Source of the DNA: Sulfurovum sp.
GTDB taxonomy: Bacteria > Campylobacterota > Campylobacteria > Campylobacterales > Sulfurovaceae
Length of the DNA stretch: 10,205 bases
Reading direction: 5' to 3'
Assembly: GCA_026985755.1 (NCBI GenBank)
Contig: JALSPX010000172.1
Location: forward strand, 1 to 10,205
Below are positions 1 to 6,510 of this stretch, piece by piece (positions within the stretch are counted from its first letter, which is position 1; the number at the start of each line of letters is the position of its first letter). The notes below the pieces were generated by a model. That model saw only the letters and a list, made by a program, of their open reading frames with translations, was not told where the DNA came from and made no database searches. A program made the translations under genes and the position numbers.

Positions 1-583
1 GGATAGACTCACCTTCTATAAAAATATCAGCTTCAAAAATATCATCTCTTTGGTATGTTGCTACACCTTTGGGAGTTCCACTCATAATAATATCTCCATC
101 TTCTAATGTCATAAAGGTTTGTATCTCACTTAAAATCTTGTTTGGCTTATATATCATCAAATCATAAGTAGCATACTGCACTAAATCCCCATTGATAGTA
201 AGTTTCATTTCTAATGAGGTAATGTTCCCAGAAAACTTTACAAATTTACTCAATACAGCAGAGCCATCAAACCCTTTGGCACGCTCCCATGGTAAGCCTT
301 TTTCTTTCATTTTGTTTTGTATCCCTGCCTTGGTGAGGTCAAACCCAAACCCGATACCCTCTATTTTATTCTCTTTGATAAGAAAACAAATCTCTCCTTC
401 AAAACGACAATCCTCTTGGATGTATCTGAGCTTCGAAGTGATAGCTGAGTTGGGTTTGTTGAAAAGTACCATCATATCTGGCGTCTCATTATTGAGTTCT
501 TTGATATGTTCTACATAGTTACGACCTACACAAATGACTTTGGAGGGGGTGATTGATTGGTTATTGTATTGTATCGTTTGCAT
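1..583 (-). CDS. Fumarylacetoacetate hydrolase (FAH) family protein, C-terminus cut by window edge
   Basis: I translated this frame from the reverse strand. It stays open from the ATG at 583 to the left edge, giving 194 residues without the C-terminus. FAH-fold signatures are present: KVICVGRNYVEHIKEL near residues 15-30, an acidic metal-ligand pair in FEGEI (E62, E64), GFDLT (D82, usually NDVT), WERAKGFDGSAVL at 99-111, and MSGTPKGV at 167-174. The family uses a divalent metal to hydrolyse C-C bonds in acylpyruvates or to act on oxaloacetate-like 2-oxo acids. About 200-220 residues is usual for the short YcgM-type members, so only some 10-20 residues should be missing. The start is supported by AAAGGAAG placed 4 nt upstream. 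It lies 60 bp after the AraC-family gene on the same strand but has its own -10 box. The exact substrate cannot be told from sequence. Confidence 0.88.
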   Translation of the reverse strand, partial: MQTIQYNNQSITPSKVICVGRNYVEHIKELNNETPDMMVLFNKPNSAITSKLRYIQEDCRFEGEICFLIKENKIEGIGFGFDLTKAGIQNKMKEKGLPWERAKGFDGSAVLSKFVKFSGNITSLEMKLTINGDLVQYATYDLMIYKPNKILSEIQTFMTLEDGDIIMSGTPKGVATYQRDDIFEADIFIEGESI

Positions 584-601
584 TAAGCTTCCTTTTGTAG
601 A

Positions 602-607
602 ATTATA
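602..607 (-). promoter_or_regulatory. Extended -10 promoter element for the FAH-family gene
   Basis: The minus strand reads TGATATAAT, a perfect TATAAT with the TGn extension, about 18 bases upstream of the ATG at 583. No good -35 is visible at normal spacing, as is usual for epsilonproteobacterial sigma-70 promoters. It would give a leader of only about a dozen bases, just holding the AAAGGAAG ribosome binding site. I see no terminator between the AraC-family stop and this box, so read-through is also possible. Confidence 0.55.
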
Positions 608-643
608 TCATCTTCTATATCTCTTATCTTGTACAATATTGAC

Positions 644-1450
644 TTATTTATAGAGTTTTGGACTTGTTCCAAACAATCCCTTAAAATTACGGTTTAAATG
701 GCTTTGGTCAAAAAAGCCAGCGTCTACGGAGATAGTAGACAAAGAGTCATCCTTTGTGTAGGTCATTAAATCTTTGGCTCTATTGACCTTGGTATTCAAT
801 ATATATTGTTGTGGGGTCATCCCTACTTCTTTTTTAAACAAGCGTATGAGATAAGATTTATCATGCCCTATCTCTTTTGCTAGCTGTTCTACACTAAAGG
901 AGGTATCACTGTTTCCTACTATAATGCTTTTGATGTGTGTGATTATATTAGACTCTTTTGGAGTATGGAGAGTGCCATATTTTTGAAAAAAGTCTTGTAT
1001 CATTTCTGATACTTCCGACTCTACTACAGAATGATTTGGTATCAATATCGTATCAAATAAGGTTTTAAATGCTTGATACCAATCTTTCTCTTTTATGATA
1101 CTCTCAGAGATATAAAAATGTTCATGCTCTCTTTGGCACCACTGTTTGTCTAAAAACAGCACATAATACCCTTGGGCATCTACTACTTTGGTTCTATGGA
1201 TTTGTTGGGGATTAAAAATCGCAATCGATTGATGATCTAAATATCTTGTAGTATCTTTGTCATAGGTGATTTCTAAATGACCTTTATCTATAAGCGCTAC
1301 GCCAAAATGTGTATGAAAATGTTTTTTATACGCTTCAAAAGGGGTGTGCGTATATTTTAATTCTCCAAATATCTTTTGATCTTGGGTATAAAGGTATTGG
1401 ATTATTTTTTTCATCATATTATCATGAAGCAAAGAGAGCCTTTGCTTCAT
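644..1450 (-). CDS. AraC-family transcriptional regulator with N-terminal cupin sensor domain
   Basis: A 268-residue protein. The N-terminal half looks like an AraC-type cupin: KHFHTHFGVALIDKG at about 43-57, then NPQQIH at 80-85, the usual histidine-rich small-ligand pocket. The C-terminal third has the two helix-turn-helices of the AraC/XylS family: SVEQLAKEIGHDKSYLIRLF at about 186-205, with GMTPQQYI following, and a second around 238-258 (ISVDAGFFDQSHLNRNFK) ending in the typical GTSPKLYK. It begins six bases after the symporter stop, so it is probably co-transcribed with it and may regulate it and the porin (inference). The start is uncertain. The first ATG (1450) lies inside a perfect hairpin and has no clear Shine-Dalgarno sequence. 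The double Met at residues 12-13 (1417 or 1414) is an alternative, also without a strong site. Confidence 0.9.
   Translation of the reverse strand: MKQRLSLLHDNMMKKIIQYLYTQDQKIFGELKYTHTPFEAYKKHFHTHFGVALIDKGHLEITYDKDTTRYLDHQSIAIFNPQQIHRTKVVDAQGYYVLFLDKQWCQREHEHFYISESIIKEKDWYQAFKTLFDTILIPNHSVVESEVSEMIQDFFQKYGTLHTPKESNIITHIKSIIVGNSDTSFSVEQLAKEIGHDKSYLIRLFKKEVGMTPQQYILNTKVNRAKDLMTYTKDDSLSTISVDAGFFDQSHLNRNFKGLFGTSPKLYK
1424..1450 (-). repeat. Perfect 10-bp inverted repeat over the AraC-gene start
   Basis: ATGAAGCAAA at 1424-1433 and TTTGCTTCAT at 1441-1450 are exact reverse complements separated by seven bases. On the mRNA the start codon at 1450 would sit at the base of the stem. No T-tract follows on either strand, so it is not a canonical intrinsic terminator. 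It may be an intercistronic hairpin between symporter and regulator, or may limit translation of the regulator. Confidence 0.75.
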
Positions 1451-1456
1451 ATTCTA

Positions 1457-2809
1457 TTAGGATTTATCGTGAGTCTCTTTGACTATTTCAGCCATCTCTT
1501 TTTCGATTTCATCTGGAATATCCAAATCATCGTCTGTGAGTACACCTGCATTTGGATCATTGTAGACACTTTCATCTAGTTTACCTTCACTTTTGGCAAC
1601 TATCACTGAAACTGCAGCATCACCAGAGACATTGACTGCGGTACGTATCATATCGAGTAATCTATCCACCCCGAGTATAAGCCCTATACCCTCCACAGGA
1701 AGTCCTACTTGTGTAAATACCATAGAGAGCATAATCAGCCCAACCCCAGGTACCCCAGCTGTACCTATAGAAGCCAGTACCGACATCATAATCACTGTCA
1801 AATATCCTGTAATACCTAGGTGCACACCATAAGCATTAGCAATAAATACTGTAGCAACCCCTTGCATAATCGCCGTACCATCCATGTTAATCGTCGCACC
1901 AAAAGGCACGGTAAAGGATGCGACTGAGTTGTTCACCCCTAGTCTATCTGTCACGGCTCTAAGTGTCACAGGGATAGTGGCATTTGAACTAGAAGTTGAA
2001 AATGCAAATATTTGTGTCTCTCTCATTTTCTTAAGAAAAGTAATAGGGTTCATACCTGAGAAGACTTTGAGGATACTCATCAGTGTGACAAAAAGGTGTA
2101 TCATGAGTGCAGCAATGAGTACGAGTACGTAACCTGCTAAATCTACCAAAAGTCCCAAACCTAAGTTCGCAATAGCTTTTGCAAGTAGTGCAAATACTGC
2201 GTAGGGTGCTACTGCCATGATAATATTGACCATCTTCATCATAATTTCATTACCAATTTCGATAAGTTCAACGACTGGTTCTGCTTTTTTACCTACCATC
2301 AAGATAGAGATACCTACTAAGATAGAGAAGAAAATAATTTGTAACATTTTCCCTAGTGCCATAGCATTAATCGCGTTACTTGGGATAATGTCTATGAGCA
2401 CGGCACTTAGTGCTGGTGCTTCTTTTGCAGTAAAGGCTGCCTCTGTTGTCATATGTACACCACTTCCTATACCTATCATGGCAGCAAGTCCTATACCCAC
2501 GGCAATAGCAATAGCTGTTGTCAGCATATAGAGTGCAAATGATTTTCCACCCACTTTACCTAAAGCATTGATATCCCCAATACCTATAACCCCTGTAATA
2601 AGGGAAAAGAATACCAAAGGTACCACAAGCATTTTTAGTGCAGTAACAAACATTTTTCCTACAATATGGAAAAACCCTACCACATATTCATTGACAAATG
2701 AACCTGCCTCATTTAACCCCAATAGGTTTATTCCTAACCCTACGATAATACCTAATGCCATACCTATGAGGACTTTCGTCGTTAAGGACATCTTTTTTTC
2801 TGTTTCCAT
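1457..2809 (-). CDS. gltP-like: DAACS-family sodium/proton:acidic amino acid symporter (GltP/GltT type)
   Basis: A 450-residue inner-membrane transporter of the dicarboxylate/amino acid:cation symporter fold. Key elements are present: the HP1 serine-rich tip STSSSNATIP (271-280), the unwound TM7 motif NMDGT (308-312), the HP2 tip SIGTAGVPG (347-355), and TM8 with D382, D386, R389, T390, N393 and D397. These match D390, D394, R397, T398, N401 and D405 of GltPh. The Arg at the 397-equivalent and NMDGT favour aspartate/glutamate. DctA proteins usually read NLDGT and have a different TM8, so plain C4-dicarboxylate transport is less likely. The C-terminal tail is acidic (DDDLDIPDEIEKEM). The start is fixed by AAGGAG ahead of ATG 2809. 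It lies downstream of a porin on the same strand and immediately upstream of an AraC-type regulator. Confidence 0.93.
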   Translation of the reverse strand: METEKKMSLTTKVLIGMALGIIVGLGINLLGLNEAGSFVNEYVVGFFHIVGKMFVTALKMLVVPLVFFSLITGVIGIGDINALGKVGGKSFALYMLTTAIAIAVGIGLAAMIGIGSGVHMTTEAAFTAKEAPALSAVLIDIIPSNAINAMALGKMLQIIFFSILVGISILMVGKKAEPVVELIEIGNEIMMKMVNIIMAVAPYAVFALLAKAIANLGLGLLVDLAGYVLVLIAALMIHLFVTLMSILKVFSGMNPITFLKKMRETQIFAFSTSSSNATIPVTLRAVTDRLGVNNSVASFTVPFGATINMDGTAIMQGVATVFIANAYGVHLGITGYLTVIMMSVLASIGTAGVPGVGLIMLSMVFTQVGLPVEGIGLILGVDRLLDMIRTAVNVSGDAAVSVIVAKSEGKLDESVYNDPNAGVLTDDDLDIPDEIEKEMAEIVKETHDKS

Positions 2810-2830
2810 TTCTTTCTCCTTTTTATATAA

Positions 2831-2870
2831 ATTATCAATTCAAATAGTACATCAGTGTCTTATTTGAATT
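2831..2870 (-). promoter_or_regulatory. Symporter promoter with a 10-bp dyad over the -35/spacer region
   Basis: AATTCAAATA (2837-2846) and TATTTGAATT (2861-2870) form a perfect inverted repeat with a 14-base centre. On the minus strand the inner arm directly abuts GATAAT (2831-2836), a good -10 box for the symporter gene. With a start site near 2824 the dyad would cover about -13 to -46, a classic operator position. No T-tract follows in the direction of transcription, which argues against a terminator. The cognate regulator is unknown; the adjacent AraC-type gene is a candidate, although that family more often binds direct repeats. Confidence 0.5.
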
Positions 2871-2890
2871 AAAAATGTGTTTTCATCCTA

Positions 2891-2914
2891 TTAAGCCAAG
2901 CTATCTTGGCTTAA
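2891..2914. repeat. Perfect 10-bp inverted repeat between porin and symporter genes
   Basis: TTAAGCCAAG and CTTGGCTTAA are exact reverse complements around a four-base loop, giving a strong hairpin on either strand. It lies 29 bases past a first hairpin that follows the porin stop. No T-run immediately follows on the minus strand. It could be the second of two tandem terminator or mRNA 3'-end hairpins, or an attenuating/stabilising structure between porin and symporter. Confidence 0.6.
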
Positions 2915-2924
2915 CACGATAAAA

Positions 2925-2967
2925 TTAAAAAAGAGAAGCTTTAAGAAGCAAGAGAATCTTGCCTCTT
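2925..2967 (-). terminator. Probable terminator or 3'-end hairpin of the porin gene
   Basis: Six bases after the porin stop the minus strand reads AAGAGGCAAGA, a three-base loop, then TCTTGCTTCTT. This is an 11-bp stem with a single G-U wobble (2943-2967). A run of six Ts begins about ten bases further on (in TCTTTTTTAATTTT). The gap between stem and T-run is longer than in a canonical intrinsic terminator, so partial termination before the symporter gene seems the best reading. Confidence 0.5.
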
Positions 2968-2973
2968 AATCTT

Positions 2974-4248
2974 TTAGAAATTGACGTAGTATTGTACTCT
3001 AAAATCATCTCTGTCTTCTCGACCACCATTATCATCTATTCCATCATAGCGTAATGCTTCCGATGCATTAGATTGGTCCTTTATGGAGTAGCGTACTCTA
3101 ATTTTGGACCAGTCATTAATGGTATATTTTGCATCGAGATTAAACTCTGTAAAATCATCTACAAGTTTATCTGTATCAGATTGTACATCGACATATCCAA
3201 ATTTCACAGAAAGCCCTGCCATGGGTTTAATCACAAGTTGTCCACCAAAAGCTGTACTCGCCTCATAGGGGCCATATCCTTGTTGCCAATCTGAGTACAT
3301 TGGTCCTGACTCAAAGGCTTGGAAAGCATTGTCTGAGATTTTGTCATAGAGTGCAGCGATAGAAAACATACCAATTGTTGTTCCTATTTTGGCTCCAACA
3401 AGTGTAGAGTCCTTGCCCTCTAGATATTCATTCATCCCAAATTGCCCTTTTATATACGTATTGGTGCCAAATGGTAAATTGTATTTTGCATCAGCATATG
3501 TGTATGATTGTCTTGTATTGGTATCTGTAAGTGCATCAATATATTGTGCATGAAGTATAAGGTTTTCAATAGATGTATTGCTCGCAGAAATATATGCTAA
3601 ACCATCTTTCCCTGTTTTTGTGTCTAAAAAGGCATTCTCTTTAGAGGTAAACCCTGTATATCTATCTACAAAACCTATCTCAATCATCGTATCTGGGATA
3701 TCTTTGTTTCTAAGGATTGCAGCTTCATACACAGAAGGTAAAATACGTAAATCATGGTTTTGTATGAGAGGTGTTGCTAACTGTTGTCGACCCACTTTGA
3801 GCATCGTGTTGCCTATGTCGTATTGGACATATGCTTCACCGAGGAAAGCAAGATTTTGACCCTCACGACCTAACATACTTGTACCTTTACCCTCTTCACG
3901 AGTAAAAATATTTCCTAGTCTAGTACTTGAATAGTGTGCTAAACCAAATTTAAATCCATAATATGCTGCACTTTCATATTTGATAATGCCTCCAAAAGTC
4001 AATGCTCTAGCATCTGCGTTTCCTGTTTTATCTTCATCAAAACTTCTATCGAAATAGAATGTTCTGAGTGCTGCCGTAAATTTGCCTTTTTTAAGTGCTT
4101 CTCCAAAAGTTTCACCTACTTTTACTGTTGATGTACTTTGAGTCTCCTCGTGGCTACCATCTAATTTGTACCCTGCATCACCTATTGGATAACTTGCCAT
4201 AAGCATCGTTGATGCTATGACTGATAATACTACTAAACCCTTTTTCAT
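2974..4248 (-). CDS. OprD-family outer-membrane porin
   Basis: A 424-residue protein from the ATG at 4248, which follows AAAGGAGATCAAA. The open frame extends ten codons further upstream, but that start has no comparable site and would bury the signal peptide. Residues 1-18 (MKKGLVVLSVIASTMLMA) are a standard Sec signal, probably cut before SYP. The mature part alternates as beta-barrel strands and ends YYVNF, with the terminal Phe typical of BAM substrates. OprD-type hallmarks are KGKFTAALRTFYFDR (54-68) and KVGRQQLATPLI followed by DLRILPSVYEAA (151-177). OprD-like porins pass small carboxylates, amino acids or peptides across the outer membrane. Its position upstream of an acidic amino acid symporter on the same strand suggests a shared substrate class (inference). 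Confidence 0.88.
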   Translation of the reverse strand: MKKGLVVLSVIASTMLMASYPIGDAGYKLDGSHEETQSTSTVKVGETFGEALKKGKFTAALRTFYFDRSFDEDKTGNADARALTFGGIIKYESAAYYGFKFGLAHYSSTRLGNIFTREEGKGTSMLGREGQNLAFLGEAYVQYDIGNTMLKVGRQQLATPLIQNHDLRILPSVYEAAILRNKDIPDTMIEIGFVDRYTGFTSKENAFLDTKTGKDGLAYISASNTSIENLILHAQYIDALTDTNTRQSYTYADAKYNLPFGTNTYIKGQFGMNEYLEGKDSTLVGAKIGTTIGMFSIAALYDKISDNAFQAFESGPMYSDWQQGYGPYEASTAFGGQLVIKPMAGLSVKFGYVDVQSDTDKLVDDFTEFNLDAKYTINDWSKIRVRYSIKDQSNASEALRYDGIDDNGGREDRDDFRVQYYVNF

Positions 4249-4265
4249 TTTGATCTCCTTTGTAA

Positions 4266-4335
4266 TCAAATTTTGCAATCATTCAAATTTATTATATCAT
4301 AATATTGTTATACCTAATTAACCTTTGGGTTAACC
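4266..4335 (-). promoter_or_regulatory. Porin promoter with two sets of short repeats
   Basis: The minus strand has a perfect TATAAT at 4291-4296, giving a start near 4284 and a leader of about 36 bases. Upstream, where a -35 would lie, GGTTAA occurs twice on the minus strand at 4330-4335 and 4318-4323, period 12. The same bases also contain the palindrome GGTTAACC (4328-4335) and the hairpin TTAACC-TTTG-GGTTAA (4318-4333). Downstream, in the leader, AATTTGA is directly repeated with a 17-bp period (4283-4289 and 4266-4272). These are candidate regulator sites; the factor is unknown. Confidence 0.5.
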
Positions 4336-4464
4336 TCAAATTCTTTGGAAACACCCACAGTACAAGCACTATCACTAATTTTGGAAATCCTATTGCATAA
4401 TTTGGGATTATCTGTAATTTCTGACTATTGTACCCCATATGATGGAGACTAAGCCAAAATAAGG

Positions 4465-4470
4465 TAGAAT
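4465..4470 (+). promoter_or_regulatory. Probable -10 box for ffh
   Basis: TAGAAT lies 35 bases upstream of the ffh ATG, preceded by T/A-rich sequence without an obvious -35. A start near 4477 would give a leader of about 29 bases containing TTAAGG as the ribosome binding site. The rest of the 257-bp divergent gap (4249-4505) holds the porin promoter; I see no gene in it. Confidence 0.4.
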
Positions 4471-4505
4471 CACATCAATAATATAGAAAATATTTAAGGT
4501 CATAA

Positions 4506-5864
4506 ATGTTTGATACACTCACAGATAGTTTTAAGAATGCCATAGGAAAAATACGTTTTCATGATGATGAAAAAGCCTTGAAAAAAGCTACTACTGAACT
4601 AAAGAAGTCACTGTTAAAAGCAGATGTACATCATAAAGTTGTAAAAGAACTTATCTCATATGTAGAGTTAGAGACTAAAAAAAATGGTGTAGGGAAAGAT
4701 AACTTTTTAAAAGCTTTACAGGATAAACTCACGGATATTCTTACGATAGAAGGGGCACCAAAAGGTTTCACTTTTGCTTCTAAGCCACCTACAGTAGTCA
4801 TGATGATTGGTTTACAAGGTTCGGGTAAAACCACTACGACAGGTAAATTGGCATATTTTTTAAAAGAGCAAAAAAAGAAAAAAGTACTTATTATCGCAGC
4901 TGATTTACAAAGACTTGCAGCTGTTGAACAGCTAAAACAGGTTGCATCGGGTATAGAAGTTGATCTTTTTTATGATGAAGATGCCACACCTACACAGGTG
5001 GTAGAAGATGGGCTTTATAAGGCGGAGAAAGAGCTCTATGATGTTGTACTCATAGATACAGCTGGACGGTTGGCGATTGATGAAGAGTTGATGGATGAAC
5101 TTGCCAATGTGAAAACGGCAGCCAATCCTGATGAACTTTTTTATGTTGCAGATGCAATGACAGGACAAGATGCTGTAAGAACAGCACAGACCTTTAAAGA
5201 GAAGATAGGCATCACGGGTGTGGTGCTATCGAAATTTGATGGCGATGGTAAAGGCGGGGTGGCACTTGGGTTGACGCAACAAGTTGGCGTTCCATTGCGT
5301 TTTATTGGTGCAGGTGAAAAGATGCCTGATTTGGAACAATTTATTTCTGATAGAATTGTGAGTCGCCTAATGGGTGCAGGTGATGTCGAGTCTTTGGCAG
5401 AAAAAGCAGCCGCAGCTATTGACCCCAAAGAAGCCAAAAAAATGACCCAAAAGATTAAAAAAGGTCAATTTAATTTTAATGATTTCTTGGCGCAGATGGA
5501 ACAGATGAAAAAGTTGGGTTCGATGAAATCTCTTATGGGAATGATACCTGGTATGGGTAACATGGCAAAACAAATTGGTGATATGGATTTGGAAAATTCA
5601 GATGAAATCAAACAAATAAAAGCTTTGGTATCCTCTATGACACCCAAGGAGAGAGAAAATCCAGACCTACTTAACAATACACGTAAGCGCCGTTTAGCCG
5701 CTGGTGCAGGATTGGATCCTATGCATGTAAATCGTGTACTCAAGCAATTTAAAAATGCCGCCAAAATGGCAAAGAAAATGTCGACAAAAGGTGGCATGAA
5801 AGAGATGCAAAAAATGATGTCAGGGATGCAAGGTGGTGGGGGAATGCCAAACCTACCTCGCTAA
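4506..5864 (+). CDS. ffh: Signal recognition particle protein Ffh (SRP54 GTPase)
   Basis: A 452-residue SRP GTPase that binds signal sequences of nascent membrane proteins and, with 4.5S RNA, delivers ribosomes to FtsY. Domain order is standard: helical N domain to about residue 88; G domain with P-loop GLQGSGKTT (102-110), DLQRLAAVEQL (133-143, usually DTYRPAAxxQL), DTAGR (184-188), SKFDGDGKGG (242-251, the TKxD-type G4 element) and GAGEKMPDLEQF (268-279); then the M domain from about 300. The M domain is Met-rich, contains RKRRLAAGAGLDPMHVNRVL (393-412), the RNA-binding helical region, and ends in a Gly/Met-rich tail. Length is normal. AAGG sits six bases before ATG 4506. It is followed by rpsP after a gap with a separate promoter. 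Confidence 0.98.
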   Translation: MFDTLTDSFKNAIGKIRFHDDEKALKKATTELKKSLLKADVHHKVVKELISYVELETKKNGVGKDNFLKALQDKLTDILTIEGAPKGFTFASKPPTVVMMIGLQGSGKTTTTGKLAYFLKEQKKKKVLIIAADLQRLAAVEQLKQVASGIEVDLFYDEDATPTQVVEDGLYKAEKELYDVVLIDTAGRLAIDEELMDELANVKTAANPDELFYVADAMTGQDAVRTAQTFKEKIGITGVVLSKFDGDGKGGVALGLTQQVGVPLRFIGAGEKMPDLEQFISDRIVSRLMGAGDVESLAEKAAAAIDPKEAKKMTQKIKKGQFNFNDFLAQMEQMKKLGSMKSLMGMIPGMGNMAKQIGDMDLENSDEIKQIKALVSSMTPKERENPDLLNNTRKRRLAAGAGLDPMHVNRVLKQFKNAAKMAKKMSTKGGMKEMQKMMSGMQGGGGMPNLPR

Positions 5865-5903
5865 GCAACTATGAAGTTAATAAAATTTTTAGTATTTTTA
5901 TGG

Positions 5904-5909
5904 TAAAAT
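5904..5909 (+). promoter_or_regulatory. Probable -10 box of the rpsP operon
   Basis: GGTAAAATCG provides a TAAAAT hexamer preceded by strongly T-rich sequence (TTTTTAGTATTTTTA), the usual epsilonproteobacterial promoter look. Transcription would start near 5916, just ahead of the long hairpin at 5919-5969, leaving a leader of about 115 bases before rpsP. No intrinsic terminator is seen after ffh, so read-through from ffh is also possible. Confidence 0.5.
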
Positions 5910-5918
5910 CGCGTTTCG

Positions 5919-5969
5919 TTAAGCCTTGATGAGTGCTTTAGTCATTAAAAAGCAGTTGTCAGGACTTAA
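5919..5969 (+). promoter_or_regulatory. Long leader hairpin upstream of rpsP
   Basis: Pairing position i with (11888 - i) gives a 21-position stem, 5919-5939 against 5949-5969, closed by a nine-base loop. Nineteen positions pair. Three of those are G-U wobbles in the plus-strand RNA, and only a C-A (5924/5964) and a G-G (5933/5955) fail. It starts within a few bases of the predicted transcript 5' end. It could stabilise the 5' end of the operon mRNA or serve as an autoregulatory ribosomal-protein leader. I do not recognise a known riboswitch or r-protein leader class in it. Confidence 0.55.
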
Positions 5970-6031
5970 TTTATGGATACTTTTACCTCAAAGTGGTCTG
6001 TAATTAAAAGAGATAATTTAAAGGACATAAC

Positions 6032-6262
6032 ATGACAATGATTAGAATGACAAGAATGGGTAGAAAAAAGAAGCCTTTTTACAGAATTGTAGTAACAGAC
6101 AGCAGAAAAAGAAGAGACGGTGGTTGGATTGAAGTGATAGGTAACTATAATCCAGTATCGGTCAACAAAGACCTTACACTTGATGAAGAGAGATTAAAAT
6201 ACTGGCTTTCTGTTGGAGCACAAATGAGTCCAACTGTAAAAAGATTAGCAGGGTTAAAGTAG
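6032..6262 (+). CDS. rpsP: 30S ribosomal protein S16
   Basis: A 76-residue protein with the full S16 pattern: IRMTRMGRKKKPFYRIVVTD at residues 4-23, then SRKRRDGGWIEVIGNYNP, and the C-terminal region LKYWLSVGAQMSPTVKRLAGL. S16 binds 16S rRNA and is needed for 30S assembly. Length fits the family (75-90). The ATG at 6032 is chosen because AAAGGA lies seven bases upstream; the internal ATG two codons on lacks such spacing. First gene of the five-gene cluster rpsP-khpA-rimM-trmD-rplS, and four bases from the next gene. Confidence 0.98.
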   Translation: MTMIRMTRMGRKKKPFYRIVVTDSRKRRDGGWIEVIGNYNPVSVNKDLTLDEERLKYWLSVGAQMSPTVKRLAGLK

Positions 6263-6266
6263 TCTT

Positions 6267-6509
6267 ATGGTTAAGGATTTCCTTATTGCCTATGCTAAAC
6301 TATTGGTAAATAATCCTGAAGATATCTCAGTAGAGATTGCCGAACTGGATGAAGACTTTGATGAAATAACTCTTTTTGCCAATAATGAAGATATAGGTAA
6401 GCTCATTGGAAAAGAAGGTAGAATGATTCATTCTATTAAAACAGTTATTTCTGGTTGCAAGGCAAAAGGCGGTAAAAATTACCGTGTTAATGTCAAGCCA
6501 GTAGAGTAA
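6267..6509 (+). CDS. khpA: KH-domain RNA-binding protein KhpA (YlqC family)
   Basis: An 80-residue single-KH protein. The opening MVKDFLIAYAKLLVNNPEDI is typical of the family, and the RNA-contacting GxxG loop is GKEG (48-51) in IGKLIGKEGRMIHSIKTVI. KhpA proteins bind RNA, often with a KhpB/Jag partner, and in several bacteria affect cell division and small-RNA stability; a role in this organism is inferred. Its place between rpsP and rimM is the conserved position for this family. There is no strong Shine-Dalgarno sequence, so it is probably translated by coupling to rpsP, four bases upstream. Confidence 0.93.
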   Translation: MVKDFLIAYAKLLVNNPEDISVEIAELDEDFDEITLFANNEDIGKLIGKEGRMIHSIKTVISGCKAKGGKNYRVNVKPVE

Positions 6510-6510
6510 A

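Noticed and set aside
192..518. Plus-strand open frame of 108 codons at the left end
   Set aside because: It lies opposite the clearly FAH-like minus-strand gene, has no family features, and its sequence is explained as the antisense of conserved FAH codons.
1457..2809. DctA (C4-dicarboxylate transporter) as the identity of the symporter
   Set aside because: NMDGT and the TM8 pattern DRLLDMIRTAVNVSGD fit GltP/GltPh-type acidic amino acid carriers better than DctA, which usually has NLDGT and a different TM8.
1593..2867. Several plus-strand open frames across the symporter gene
   Set aside because: They are Ile/Thr/Pro-rich antisense shadows of membrane-segment codons in the symporter, with no ribosome sites and no recognisable motifs.
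4249..4278. Upstream ATG at 4278 as the porin start
   Set aside because: It would add ten residues ahead of a normal signal peptide and lacks a ribosome site, while ATG 4248 has AAAGGAGATCAAA directly before it.
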